Source: Cylindrospermum sp. FACHB-282 (lineage in GTDB: Bacteria > Cyanobacteriota > Cyanobacteriia > Cyanobacteriales > Nostocaceae). Taken from it: 64,000 nt of DNA. Made by a program: the position numbers and the translations under genes. Shown here in pieces: positions 1-7,809 of this stretch. The DNA lies in NCBI RefSeq assembly GCF_014697195.1, contig NZ_JACJRJ010000005.1:1-64000 (forward strand), given 5' to 3'. The notes below the pieces were generated by a model. That model was not told the origin of the DNA. It was given only the letters and a program-made list of their open reading frames with translations, and ran no database searches. Positions within the stretch are counted from its first letter, which is position 1. Each line of letters opens with the position of its first letter.

Positions 1-11
1 TATTAACATAA

Positions 12-32
12 AGGCGCGTGGGACACACGCCC
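12..32. repeat. Short inverted repeat downstream of hicB
   Basis: GGCGcGTG and CACGCC arms flank a five-base loop just past the stop codon of the HicB-like gene. It can fold as a hairpin and may serve as a terminator for the minus-strand gene, although no T-tract follows. Function is inferred. Confidence 0.4.
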
Positions 33-311
33 TCAAAGCTCAATCAATGTCCTCATAGAGGAGTCGTTGAGAAGCCCACACTCACCCGAAGGGGAGTGTG
101 TGGAGTATGTCACAAAGGCTTCTATTACTGGTGACTCATTTTCTAGCATTTCTTTGCCAAATACCTCGATGTAGCAGCGAATAGCTGATTTGATATCTGC
201 TACAGCTTCTTCATAGGTATCGCCCTGACAAACTATAGCTCCTTTGATCCCCAGCGGATAGGCAACATAACCATCAGAGTGTTTTTCGACAATAATTTTG
301 ATTTGTTTCAT
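33..311 (-). CDS. HicB-like antitoxin family protein
   Basis: A 92-residue protein whose first ~67 residues look like the HicB/UPF0150 fold: an N-terminal strand (IIVEKHSDGYVAYPL), a GxxxxGDTYEEAVADI segment and an IEVFGKEMLEN helix. HicB proteins normally neutralise a HicA mRNA interferase. No hicA lies on the right (next gene at 374), and the left side is cut by the window edge, so it may be a solitary HicB. The last ~25 residues (from THSPSGECG) are encoded by an inverted repeat and look unlike the family, so the native C-terminus seems to have been replaced. A related fragment lies at 19057-19173. Confidence 0.7.
   Translation of the reverse strand: MKQIKIIVEKHSDGYVAYPLGIKGAIVCQGDTYEEAVADIKSAIRCYIEVFGKEMLENESPVIEAFVTYSTHSPSGECGLLNDSSMRTLIEL
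75..103. repeat. Inverted repeat inside the hicB 3' coding end
   Basis: CCACACTC and GAGTGTG(TG)G arms surround ACCCGAAGGG. The repeat is read in frame as part of the HicB-like protein (THSPSGECG). It resembles the small dispersed palindromes of Nostocales and probably inserted into the gene. Confidence 0.55.
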
Positions 312-373
312 ATCTTGTTCGCTTGCTTAAAGAAGTAGATGGTGGGTTAGCAACAGGGTAACCCACCTTACTT

Positions 374-1165
374 TTAATTATCTGGCTCAATCCCCGCTGC
401 TCGCAATTGTGCTGCTAGTCTTTCAGCGCGTTGTTTTTCTTGTTCAGCGCGTTGTCGTTCTTGTTCAGCACGTTGTTTTTCTTGTTCAGCGCGTTGTTTT
501 TCTTGTTCAGCGCGTTGTCGTTCTTCTTCGGCTAATTCTGAACCCCAAAGTAGTAGGTTTCCTTGTTCATCCCACCACCGCAACCATTTTCCTGTGCGGT
601 TTTCACGAGTACCTAACCAGACACCCAGGTAAAGATTCATTTCTGCTATCAAATAACGCTGGTTGTCGTTGGCGGTTTGGACAATGTACCTGCCTGTATT
701 ATTGTCTAGGCGATAAACTTCTATGTTGCCGCTATCGGGTTCAAAGATGGCATAGTTAGGGACTTTTAAGACATTTTCATAAAAAAACCATTTACCTGGT
801 GGGTAGGTGGGTTTGATCGAATATTCCCCGCCTTCGGTGTCAGAAAGGAATTCCATGACAATTACGGGGATGTCTCCTTGTAGCTGGGGGGTGTAACTGC
901 GCTTGACTTCTTCTCTATCTACGCTAATTTTGGGGATATACGCCCAATCAGGTGCTTTAATGACAATTTTGCCGTTTAAGGTGGCGCAGATGCCGTAATT
1001 AGTTGGTGTGAGGGCGTTGGGTGGAAGTTTGCCTGCTATTTGTAGACTTTCTGTGAGGGCGGCGGCTAAGGCTGGTTGGTTGATGTTGTCCACTGGTTCA
1101 TCTGGGAGGATGTAATCATCGGGTAGTTTTTCCCAAGTGATTTGGTAGTCTTGGGTAACTGTCAT
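374..1165 (-). CDS. Uma2 family (DUF820) endonuclease-fold protein with repetitive charged tail
   Basis: 263 residues. Residues ~1-205 resemble the Uma2/DUF820 family, a PD-(D/E)XK restriction-endonuclease-like fold greatly expanded in cyanobacteria; in-vivo function is unknown. Visible family marks are the PDWAYIP segment, VIVMEFLSDTEGGEY with the expected acidic positions, and the GKWFFYENVLKVPNYAIFE region. The C-terminal ~50 residues are a near-perfect run of seven-residue QRAEQEK units, predicted to form one charged helix or coiled coil. The gene sits 29 bp downstream of radA on the same strand. The product name is safe at family level only. Confidence 0.8.
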   Translation of the reverse strand: MTVTQDYQITWEKLPDDYILPDEPVDNINQPALAAALTESLQIAGKLPPNALTPTNYGICATLNGKIVIKAPDWAYIPKISVDREEVKRSYTPQLQGDIPVIVMEFLSDTEGGEYSIKPTYPPGKWFFYENVLKVPNYAIFEPDSGNIEVYRLDNNTGRYIVQTANDNQRYLIAEMNLYLGVWLGTRENRTGKWLRWWDEQGNLLLWGSELAEEERQRAEQEKQRAEQEKQRAEQERQRAEQEKQRAERLAAQLRAAGIEPDN

Positions 1166-1194
1166 GGTGGGTTTTCCTTGGGTAGGGGGTAAAA

Positions 1195-2727
1195 TTACTC
1201 TTCGTTATCGTCGTCGGATTCTAAATCTTCTGCTGTGATTTCTTGATGGGGGATGGCGGCGATAATCGCATCTATTACTTTGGATACTGGTAAAATCTCG
1301 ATGTTTAGGTCTGGGAATTTTGTTCCTTTGGGAACGATCGCTCTTGTGAATCCTAATTTGGCTGCTTCTTTCAATCTCAGTTCCATTTGGGAAACCGATC
1401 GCACTTGTCCCCCTAAGCCAACTTCCCCAATTAACACGGTACCGGGATCAACGATGCGATCGCGAAAACTGGCAACAATGGCGATCGCTATTCCTAAATC
1501 TACCGCTGGTTCTTCCACATTCAAACCGCCGGCGGAAGCAACGTAAGAATCCAATTTTGACATGGGTATTCCCACCCGTTTTTCTAACACGGCGAGAATT
1601 TGCACCAAGCGGTTATAATCCACGCCAGTACCCGCACGACGGGGAGAAGGGTAACTGGTGGGACTTACCAAAGCTTGTAACTCTACAACTATCGGACGAG
1701 TACCTTCGCAAGCCACTACAATGGCAGTACCAGGGGCGGGATCATCGCGGTTGCCTAAAAATAACTCTGAAGGATTAGCAACTTCCCGCAGTCCTTCCGC
1801 TACCATTTCAAAGATACCAATTTCGTGAGTTGCCCCAAAGCGGTTTTTGACTGTTCTTAATAACCGATGGGAGGCAAAGCGATCGCCTTCAAAATACAAT
1901 ACTGTATCTACTAAATGTTCTAAAACTTTCGGCCCGGCGATCGCACCTTCTTTGGTGACATGTCCGACAATTAGCATGGTGACATCTTCGTGCTTTGCCA
2001 CCTTCATCAGTGCTGCTGTACATTCCCGTACTTGCGCTACTGAACCCGGTGCAGATGTTAACGCCGGAAAAAACACGGTTTGGATACTATCAATCACTGC
2101 CACATTTGGCTTTAGAGAGTCTATTTCCCGCAAAATTTCTTCTAAATCAGTTTCTGGCAATACATACAAATCTGCACCTATACTGTCAGGATCTACAGGA
2201 ATTGTGGCATCAACCCCTACTGCCACATCTCCTTCACCAACCACATTTACAGGTTTTGATACTCCCAAACGAGAAGCGCGTAATTTTACCTGTTGTCCTG
2301 ATTCTTCGCCAGTTACATAGAGAATACGGTATCTCTGCGCTAGCTGATTTGATACCTGTAACAGCAGGGTAGATTTACCAATTCCCGGATCGCCGCCAAT
2401 TAGTACCATAGAACCGGGGACAACCCCACCGCCCAGCACCCGATCTAATTCTCCATAACCAGATTCCCAACGGGCAATTTGGCGATCGCTAATTTGATCG
2501 AAAGTCAGAGAAGCACGTGGTTTAGCTGGTTTACTAGATGATTTGGCATTAGTTTGGGCAGCGTGCCAGCTACCTACCCCCCCACGACCGGGCGTATCTA
2601 CAGCATAAGGGGCAGGCGTTTGCTCTACTAAAGAGCCATAAGTGCCACATTCTGAACACTTCCCAACCCATTGGGCAGACTCTGCCCCACAATCGTTACA
2701 AATGAAAATAGTTTTAGATTTTGCCAT
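1195..2727 (-). CDS. radA: DNA repair protein RadA
   Basis: RadA/Sms is a RecA-like ATPase that promotes branch migration during recombinational repair. The 510-residue product has the N-terminal C4 zinc finger (C10, C13, C24, C27), a Walker A motif GGDPGIGKST near residue 110, the RadA-specific KNRFG motif, and a C-terminal Lon-protease-like domain (VDLGIAIAIVASFRD, GEVGLGGQVR). A ~20-residue acidic insert follows the EESGQQVKLRASRLG segment; I read it as a lineage insertion rather than damage. It ends in an acidic tail. It is divergent from rpaB, with 170 bp between them. Confidence 0.95.
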   Translation of the reverse strand: MAKSKTIFICNDCGAESAQWVGKCSECGTYGSLVEQTPAPYAVDTPGRGGVGSWHAAQTNAKSSSKPAKPRASLTFDQISDRQIARWESGYGELDRVLGGGVVPGSMVLIGGDPGIGKSTLLLQVSNQLAQRYRILYVTGEESGQQVKLRASRLGVSKPVNVVGEGDVAVGVDATIPVDPDSIGADLYVLPETDLEEILREIDSLKPNVAVIDSIQTVFFPALTSAPGSVAQVRECTAALMKVAKHEDVTMLIVGHVTKEGAIAGPKVLEHLVDTVLYFEGDRFASHRLLRTVKNRFGATHEIGIFEMVAEGLREVANPSELFLGNRDDPAPGTAIVVACEGTRPIVVELQALVSPTSYPSPRRAGTGVDYNRLVQILAVLEKRVGIPMSKLDSYVASAGGLNVEEPAVDLGIAIAIVASFRDRIVDPGTVLIGEVGLGGQVRSVSQMELRLKEAAKLGFTRAIVPKGTKFPDLNIEILPVSKVIDAIIAAIPHQEITAEDLESDDDNEE

Positions 2728-2897
2728 TATTAAATCTTGTTAAATAATCTTAATCTTTGATTATTTTCCGGAAAAGACTAAAATCTAATAATAGTAGTAG
2801 TTATAGCCTTTTCCAAATTGATAGATGGAATGATATCTTAATATTATGGTATTAAAAATTAATCATGAAAAATTTTAGTTAGGGAGCGTTGAAAAAC

Positions 2898-3626
2898 TTG
2901 GAAAGCCATAAAGAAAAAATCCTGGTGGTAGACGACGAAGCCAGCATTCGCCGGATTTTGGAAACGCGCCTTTCCATGATTGGCTACGATGTAGTGACGG
3001 CTGGCGACGGGGAAGAAGCTTTGGAAATTTTTCGCAAAACAGAACCTGATTTAGTGGTTTTGGATGTAATGATGCCAAAGCTAGATGGCTACGGTGTCTG
3101 TCAAGAATTACGCAAAGAATCAGATGTCCCTATCATCATGCTAACAGCCTTGGGTGATGTAGCCGATCGCATCACCGGGTTGGAATTGGGCGCTGACGAC
3201 TATGTAGTTAAACCATTTTCTCCCAAAGAGCTAGAAGCCCGTATTCGCTCAGTATTACGACGGGTAGATAAAACCGGTGCTTCTGGTATCCCCAGTTCTG
3301 GGGTGATTCATGTCGGGAATATCAAAATCGATACGAATAAGCGACAAGTCTACAAAGGCGATGAGCGCATTCGCCTGACGGGGATGGAGTTTAGCTTGCT
3401 AGAGTTATTAGTGAGCCGTTCTGGAGAAGCTTTTTCCCGTTCGGAAATTTTGCAGGAAGTTTGGGGATACACGCCAGAACGCCACGTAGATACTCGCGTC
3501 GTAGACGTGCATATCTCTCGTTTACGGGCAAAATTAGAAGACGACCCCAGCAACCCAGAATTAATTCTCACCGCCAGAGGTACTGGTTATCTTTTTCAAC
3601 GGATAATTGAACCAGGAGAGGAATAA
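2898..3626 (+). CDS. rpaB: OmpR-family response regulator RpaB
   Basis: RpaB is an essential cyanobacterial regulator that binds HLR1 sites and controls high-light and photosystem genes, working with the kinase NblS. The receiver domain has the acidic pair in LVVDDEAS, the phosphoacceptor Asp in VLDVMMPKLDGYG, and TALGD and VVKPFSP; the C-terminal winged helix ends in VVDVHISRLRAKLEDDPSNP. There is no ATG: candidates are TTG at 2889 and TTG at 2898. The Shine-Dalgarno-like AGGGAG at 2881-2886 lies only 2 bp from the first and 11 bp from the second, and the second gives the MESHKEKILVVDDEAS start typical of RpaB, so I prefer 2898. Confidence 0.92.
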   Translation: MESHKEKILVVDDEASIRRILETRLSMIGYDVVTAGDGEEALEIFRKTEPDLVVLDVMMPKLDGYGVCQELRKESDVPIIMLTALGDVADRITGLELGADDYVVKPFSPKELEARIRSVLRRVDKTGASGIPSSGVIHVGNIKIDTNKRQVYKGDERIRLTGMEFSLLELLVSRSGEAFSRSEILQEVWGYTPERHVDTRVVDVHISRLRAKLEDDPSNPELILTARGTGYLFQRIIEPGEE

Positions 3627-3641
3627 GAGCAGTATCCAAAA

Positions 3642-3780
3642 GTCAATAGTCTTAGTCTAATGACTAATGACTAATGACCTGTTTGACCCTTCGGGTTCGC
3701 CAGTTGCTCATGGGGGAAACCCCCTGTTCTGCGCACTGGCTCACCAATGACTAATGACCTGTTTGACCAATGACTAATGA
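3642..3780. repeat. AATGACT heptamer repeats interrupted by a palindromic element
   Basis: Degenerate tandem copies of AATGACT occur at ~3657-3680 and 3747-3780. Between them lies a dispersed palindromic repeat (3695-3745). The last heptamer contains the ATG used as start codon of the next gene at 3777. Such short tandemly repeated sequences are characteristic of heterocystous cyanobacteria. Confidence 0.75.
3695..3745 (-). repeat. Dispersed palindromic repeat, copy A
   Basis: Outer arms GCCAGT (3699-3704) and ACTGGC (3735-3740) enclose TTGCTCA, an inner GGGGG-AAA-CCCCC hairpin and TGCGC. Related copies are at 18627-18677, 36413-36459, 44553-44602 and 63707-63755; outer and inner stems change together between copies. 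Confidence 0.7.
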
Positions 3781-4439
3781 CAAAACCTGATCCGAATCGA
3801 GTTTTGCGGCGTCTACCCCTAGTAGTCGGGGGGTTAGGCGCTGTACTGTTGCTGATCAACCGTTTATTAACACCGGAACTTACAGAATCCCAAGCACGGG
3901 GGGATGTGCTAGGTGTGATTTTGAGTGCGGTGTTAATTTTGACTGGTTTAATTTGGCAGCAAGTACAACCGCGATCGCCTGATACTGTAGAACTAATTGG
4001 GAAAGAAGGTTTTGTCCTCGCACCAGATTTGCCAGAAACCGTGAAAACAGAACTAGCCTGGGCATCGCATTTATTATTGACTAATACAGTCACGCGATCG
4101 CTGATAGTTTACTATCAAGGCAAAGTTTTGTTGCGTCGCGGTATTCTGGCTAATAAATCAGAAATTGTACCAGGAGCCATCTTAAAACGGGTACTGGAAA
4201 CACAAAAGCCGATTTATTTAGTAGCTCTGAAAGTTTATCCCGGTGCAATTGAGTTTGATTATTTGCCAGAAAATACACAAGGTGTAATTTGTCAACCAAT
4301 TGGCAACCAAGGTGTCCTGATTTTGGCAGCTAATGCACCTCGTAGTTACACCAAACAAGACGAAAACTGGATTGCAGGAATTGCTGATAAATTAGCAGTA
4401 ACCCTCAGTTGCAATATGCTAGCTGATTCGGAAACTTAA
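3777..4439 (+). CDS. Cofactor assembly of complex C subunit B (CCB2/CCB4-like)
   Basis: 220 residues with two N-terminal membrane helices (VVGGLGAVLLLINRLL and VLGVILSAVLILTGLIW) and a soluble GAF-like region ending in DENWIAGIADKLAV. This matches the cyanobacterial/plastid CCB2/CCB4 family, which helps attach heme c(i) to cytochrome b6 of the b6f complex at the thylakoid membrane. The ATG lies in a tandem heptamer (AATGACTAATGAC) with no obvious Shine-Dalgarno sequence. The DUF456 gene starts six bases after its stop, suggesting co-transcription. Assignment rests on overall pattern and is made at family level. Confidence 0.75.
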   Translation: MTKPDPNRVLRRLPLVVGGLGAVLLLINRLLTPELTESQARGDVLGVILSAVLILTGLIWQQVQPRSPDTVELIGKEGFVLAPDLPETVKTELAWASHLLLTNTVTRSLIVYYQGKVLLRRGILANKSEIVPGAILKRVLETQKPIYLVALKVYPGAIEFDYLPENTQGVICQPIGNQGVLILAANAPRSYTKQDENWIAGIADKLAVTLSCNMLADSET

Positions 4440-4445
4440 AACTTT

Positions 4446-4958
4446 ATGCAAATTATTTATTGGCTATTGATTGCCCTCATGGTTGTGGGTATCATCGGTG
4501 CTGTAGTTCCAGCTATCCCCGGCAGCAGTTTAATTTTAATTGCCATTATCATCTGGGGAATCGTCAGTAGTTCCTTCTCGGCTATTAAGATTCCCCTAAT
4601 TGTGACAATTATTGTCTTACTCCTGAGTATGGGAGTTGATTTTTTAGCTGGGTACATAGGAGCAAAACAAGCAGGTGCTAGCAAATGGGGACAAATTGGT
4701 GCAGTTGTCGGTTTGCTGCTGGGATTTTTCGGATTATTGCCAACTCTGCCTTTTGGTGGGCCGCTTTTAGGAATTTTATTCGGCCCGCTTTTAGGAGCAA
4801 TTGTCGGTGAGTTCCTTTACCGTCGTGATTTAGGGTTAGCTGTGAAAGCCGGCATCGGAATTACTGTAGGAACGGTGGTAGGGAATTTACTTCAAGGTAT
4901 TTTAGCCGTTGCTGCTGTGACAGTTTTTATTTTCACCACTTGGTCCCAGGTTTATTGA
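4446..4958 (+). CDS. DUF456 family membrane protein
   Basis: 170 residues and almost entirely hydrophobic: about five membrane segments, with the small-residue-rich turns AVVPAIPGSSLI, LPFGGPLLGILFGPLLGAIVGEF and AGIGITVGTVVGNLL typical of DUF456. No biochemical function is established for the family. It follows the cofactor-assembly gene by six bases and is probably co-transcribed, which would place it in the cytoplasmic or thylakoid membrane. It converges on the nblB-like gene with only 30 bp between them. Confidence 0.75.
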   Translation: MQIIYWLLIALMVVGIIGAVVPAIPGSSLILIAIIIWGIVSSSFSAIKIPLIVTIIVLLLSMGVDFLAGYIGAKQAGASKWGQIGAVVGLLLGFFGLLPTLPFGGPLLGILFGPLLGAIVGEFLYRRDLGLAVKAGIGITVGTVVGNLLQGILAVAAVTVFIFTTWSQVY

Positions 4959-4988
4959 AAAACACCCCATTGCCAGAAATGTCTTTTG

Positions 4989-5651
4989 CTAAACTAACTG
5001 TAAAGATTTTTTCGCCTCATTAGCGATCGCTTCTATTTCATCATTCACCAAAGTTTCTAAAATAGACTTAGCATCAGCACCACCCAAACGACTCAAAGCT
5101 TGGACAACTCTGTAACGGACTTGCCAATCTGAATTAGTCGCAAAAGGAAGCAACAGGGGAATCGCTTCTAAATTTCCCAATTCACCCAAAGAACTAATAG
5201 CAGCAGTTTGGATTAACTCATTATCTGAAGCAAGGGCTAGTTTGAGAAGTGCAAAACCTCGCGGATCACCCAACTCTCCCAATGTAGCGATGATGCTGAA
5301 TTGTACCAACCACTCAGGGGTTGTATGGTAAAGCTCCTGCAAGTCTTCAAAAGCTGCGTGTAGTTTCAAAGCACCCAAACAGTCTGCGGCTGCTGCTTGA
5401 ACATCAGGTTCGGGATCTTTCAACAAAGCCCGTAATAGATTCAAGGATAACTCTAAATTCTGGGTTCCCAGTGTATCCATTTGACTCACCGCTGAGTAGC
5501 GAACACGGGAATTACTATCACCCATAGCAAGTTGAAGCAGTTCAAAGGCGATCGCACTTTCCAAATCCCGGATTTGATTCACTGCACGCAAGCGATCGCC
5601 CAAATCCTCAGAACTCAGCAATTGCTTCACAGACTCAGGAGTAATACTCAT
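4989..5651 (-). CDS. nblB: NblB-like HEAT-repeat protein (phycobilisome degradation)
   Basis: 220 residues built of about six HEAT-like helical repeats, for example NSRVRYSAVSQM, EPDVQAAAADCLGAL, ELIQTAAISSLGELG and DWQVRYRVVQALSRLGG. This pattern and length fit NblB, related to bilin lyases of the CpcE/PecE type and required for phycobilisome breakdown under starvation. NblB is thought to act on the chromophore of phycobiliproteins. No other nbl or cpc gene is nearby, so the subtype cannot be confirmed by context; another CpcE/F-like HEAT protein is the alternative. Confidence 0.65.
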   Translation of the reverse strand: MSITPESVKQLLSSEDLGDRLRAVNQIRDLESAIAFELLQLAMGDSNSRVRYSAVSQMDTLGTQNLELSLNLLRALLKDPEPDVQAAAADCLGALKLHAAFEDLQELYHTTPEWLVQFSIIATLGELGDPRGFALLKLALASDNELIQTAAISSLGELGNLEAIPLLLPFATNSDWQVRYRVVQALSRLGGADAKSILETLVNDEIEAIANEAKKSLQLV

Positions 5652-5701
5652 TTAATTATCCTATGTTTTAAATGTATTTCGTTCAAGCTCTTGACCAATG
5701 A

Positions 5702-6160
5702 CTACTCCGCAGCCATTGAGCGAATAATGTCACCACGAGTGAGAATACCAATTACCTGACCCGCGCTGTCAAGTACTGGCAGACGGTGAATACTGCGATC
5801 GTGCATCAGCTTGGCAGCTTCCCTTAAAGTCTGATCAGGGGAAATAGTGATGGGATTTTTACTCATTACTTCCCCAACAGTTTGCCCCAGTGCCTTATGC
5901 AAATCACGTTCATAAGTAGCGGGATTTTGTAAATAGATGACACTATCCAAAAACATGATGTATGCTGGCGGAGTTACACCAGTTTCTTGCCACATCAAGT
6001 CTGTTTCTGATATAATACCAACCAATTTACCGTCATCATCCACAACAAGCAAACCGCTGATACGGCGTTCTGCAAGAGTTTGGATCGCTTCTTTTAGCGG
6101 AGTTTCACGCCGGACGACAAGCGGCTCATGAGTCATCACCTCGGCAACAGTTTTAGACAT
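5702..6160 (-). CDS. CBS domain-containing protein
   Basis: 152 residues comprising little more than two CBS domains: residues ~1-60 (VAEVMTHEPLVVRRETPLKEAIQTL, GLLVVDDDGKLVGIISETDL) and ~95-150 (VGEVMSKNPITISPDQTLREAAKLM, LPVLDSAGQVIGILTRGDI). Paired CBS domains bind adenosyl nucleotides and act as energy sensors, usually regulating a partner in trans; no partner is evident. The linker (GVTPPAYIMFLDSVIYLQNPATYERDLHKALG) is typical of cyanobacterial stand-alone CBS proteins related to plant CBSX. It is transcribed toward the nblB-like gene, 50 bp away. Confidence 0.88.
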   Translation of the reverse strand: MSKTVAEVMTHEPLVVRRETPLKEAIQTLAERRISGLLVVDDDGKLVGIISETDLMWQETGVTPPAYIMFLDSVIYLQNPATYERDLHKALGQTVGEVMSKNPITISPDQTLREAAKLMHDRSIHRLPVLDSAGQVIGILTRGDIIRSMAAE

Positions 6161-6253
6161 TTGTTTTCTGACACCTTTGATCTAAGTCTCTGGCATCATT
6201 GTAGAAAATTGCGGGTCGTAACCGTATGCAGTTAATACATCGTTACTTGTGGA

Positions 6254-6670
6254 CTAGTCCAAACACTGCCTCAACGCGGCGATAATTTGAAAATTCGCCT
6301 TGGGGAAAGTAAACTGCTCCAATTCTTCCAAGTTTACCCAGCGAATTTCGTCACATTCGAGCGCTTGGGGAACACCTGCCAGATATCGGCAGTGATGCAC
6401 CATTAGGGTAACGCGCAGGTGTGTATAGGTATGATCAATAGTGATTAGATGTTCTCCCACTTCAATCGCTATACCCAATTCTTCATCAATTTCTCGCTGT
6501 ATACACTCTAGAATCGTTTCACCAGGCTCGATTTTACCCCCAGGAAATTCCCACAAACCGCCCATTGCCCCTTCTGGACGACGGCGATCAATTAAAATTT
6601 GCTTTTGGTCATTCCAAATTACAGCAACGCCAATGATTTTATGGGGTAGGAAAGAACTGGTTTCATTCAT
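6254..6670 (-). CDS. MutT-type Nudix hydrolase (8-oxo-dGTP diphosphatase-like)
   Basis: 138 residues. The Nudix box is complete: GGKIEPGETILECIQREIDEELGI fits GX5EX7REUXEEXGU at residues ~44-66. The flanking WEFPGGK, DRRRPEGAMGGLW and the C-terminal WVNLEELEQFTFPKAN are typical of MutT, which removes oxidised dGTP from the nucleotide pool. In many cyanobacteria such a domain is also fused to MutY, but here it stands alone. Substrate is inferred from the family. Confidence 0.85.
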   Translation of the reverse strand: MNETSSFLPHKIIGVAVIWNDQKQILIDRRRPEGAMGGLWEFPGGKIEPGETILECIQREIDEELGIAIEVGEHLITIDHTYTHLRVTLMVHHCRYLAGVPQALECDEIRWVNLEELEQFTFPKANFQIIAALRQCLD

Positions 6671-7233
6671 GGTTGATCGAAGAAGATAAAAAATAATTAA
6701 TCATAAATAACTAAGTAGAGCAACGTAAATAATTAAAGGTTTGTAGTAAGCGGCTCTCAGCCCTACTTTGTAAAGAGAAAGCGGGCATAGCTGCGCTTAC
6801 CGCGGAGCGTCGACCACAGGAGATAGAGAGGGCTAAAGCCCTCACTACGAGCTAATTTCAGCATTTGTTACTTTACTTAAAATAAACTTGATTTCTTTTT
6901 GCATACTTACTTAATCACAAAACTCGGCAGGCTTGATCTCTACCGAGTTTGTATTTATTACCAATTTTATAAATTCGGGGCTAGGGTTGACTTTGGTAGT
7001 TGCGCCGCTCCAAAAATGCTAACAATTACTAACAATTGCCCGCTTTTTCTTCCTATTTCTTCCTGGAAGTGTCGGCACTATCTCCAATCAATAAATTTCG
7101 TAATTTTGGACGTTTTTATTAAAACTTGGTTAATGCCTAGCTGACAATTAGGGACTGATCTAAGGTATAGTGGGAGGATTTCGCAGAGGAGTATTTTTGA
7201 ATTGCGCCGCCGCGATTCCTAAATTCCGCACTA
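6671..7233. other. Gene-free stretch with two hairpin elements
   Basis: No convincing coding sequence lies here. It holds a TAGT...ACTACGA repeat (6743-6851) and a hairpin with arms AACTCGGcAG and CTcTACCGAGTT near 6921-6951. The rest is AT-rich, with the upstream region of the Nudix gene on the left. An 81-residue open frame at 6899-7144 has no recognisable features. Confidence 0.6.
6743..6851. repeat. GTAGTAAGC...CACTACGA dispersed repeat
   Basis: Begins GTAGTAAGCGGCTCTCAGCCC and ends GAGGGCTAAAGCCCTCACTACGA, so the ends are loosely inverted and each contains a smaller hairpin. The interior AGCGGGCATAGCTGCGCTTACCG looks like an unrelated insertion. A cleaner relative is at 17219-17277. Confidence 0.55.
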
Positions 7234-7578
7234 TTATTCACCTTCGCTATTGTTAGCTTCAGTCCCTTGTAAAGCAATGTCAAAGGTCATTCTCTGTTCT
7301 GCGTTACGCAAGAAGTAACCACTAATCATAGCTGAGGCTAACATCCGACCTAGACTTTCTCGACTGGTAGTAATGGTAACGCCAAAGTGTTCTGGAGGCA
7401 GGTTCCCCAATAGTCCCATGATATTCCGTTCCATTACCTGAAAAACTTCTCCTGAAGTGGGTTTAGATAGTTGGGTGACTGTCTCTGGACTTAAGGATTT
7501 AACGTAATGCCAAAGTAAATTGCTAGTTTCGGACTCACTATTAAAAAATTCGGAAACTCGATTGGATGGGTTACTCAC
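7234..7578 (-). CDS. DUF760 family protein
   Basis: 114 residues matching the DUF760 family of cyanobacteria and chloroplasts: LLWHYVKSLSPETVTQLSKP, then EVFQVMERNIMGLLGNLPPEHFGV and the C-terminal MLASAMISGYFLRNAEQRM. It is soluble, helical and without a known activity; plant relatives have been linked to regulated chloroplast proteins. It lies between the sigma factor gene and a repeat-rich gap, all on the minus strand, with 231 bp separating it from the sigma factor stop. Confidence 0.75.
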   Translation of the reverse strand: MSNPSNRVSEFFNSESETSNLLWHYVKSLSPETVTQLSKPTSGEVFQVMERNIMGLLGNLPPEHFGVTITTSRESLGRMLASAMISGYFLRNAEQRMTFDIALQGTEANNSEGE

Positions 7579-7754
7579 GCTTTGCCTCCTGTACTACCAC
7601 TTATAACTGTGGAGTTTACGACTGGAATCATAAACACCTATTTGGTATTTGGCTTAGTTGACTAATAGGCGTTCATATCAACTAATGTAACAGGCTATTT
7701 CTTTCCTAGTAGTCGGTGTAACCGTACCAAAAGCAGGGTATTTTCTCACCTAAT

Positions 7755-7798
7755 TAGTCATTAGTCATTGGTCATTGGCTACTAATGACTAATGACTA
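7755..7798. terminator. Heptamer-built hairpin downstream of sigD-like gene
   Basis: TAGTCATTAGTCATT (7755-7769) and AATGACTAATGACTA (7784-7798) are perfect 15-base inverted arms made from the TAGTCAT heptamer found elsewhere in the window. It lies 12 bases past the sigma factor stop and could act as a terminator-like barrier; there is no U-tract. Confidence 0.5.
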
Positions 7799-7809
7799 GG
7801 GACTTTTGA

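Noticed and set aside
409-759. 116-codon plus-strand open frame antisense to the Uma2 gene
   Set aside because: It is the complement of the QRAEQEK repeat (reading VFLVQRVV repeats) and a shadow of the real gene.
6899-7144. 81-codon plus-strand open frame
   Set aside because: No features, no ribosome binding site and a poor amino acid pattern.
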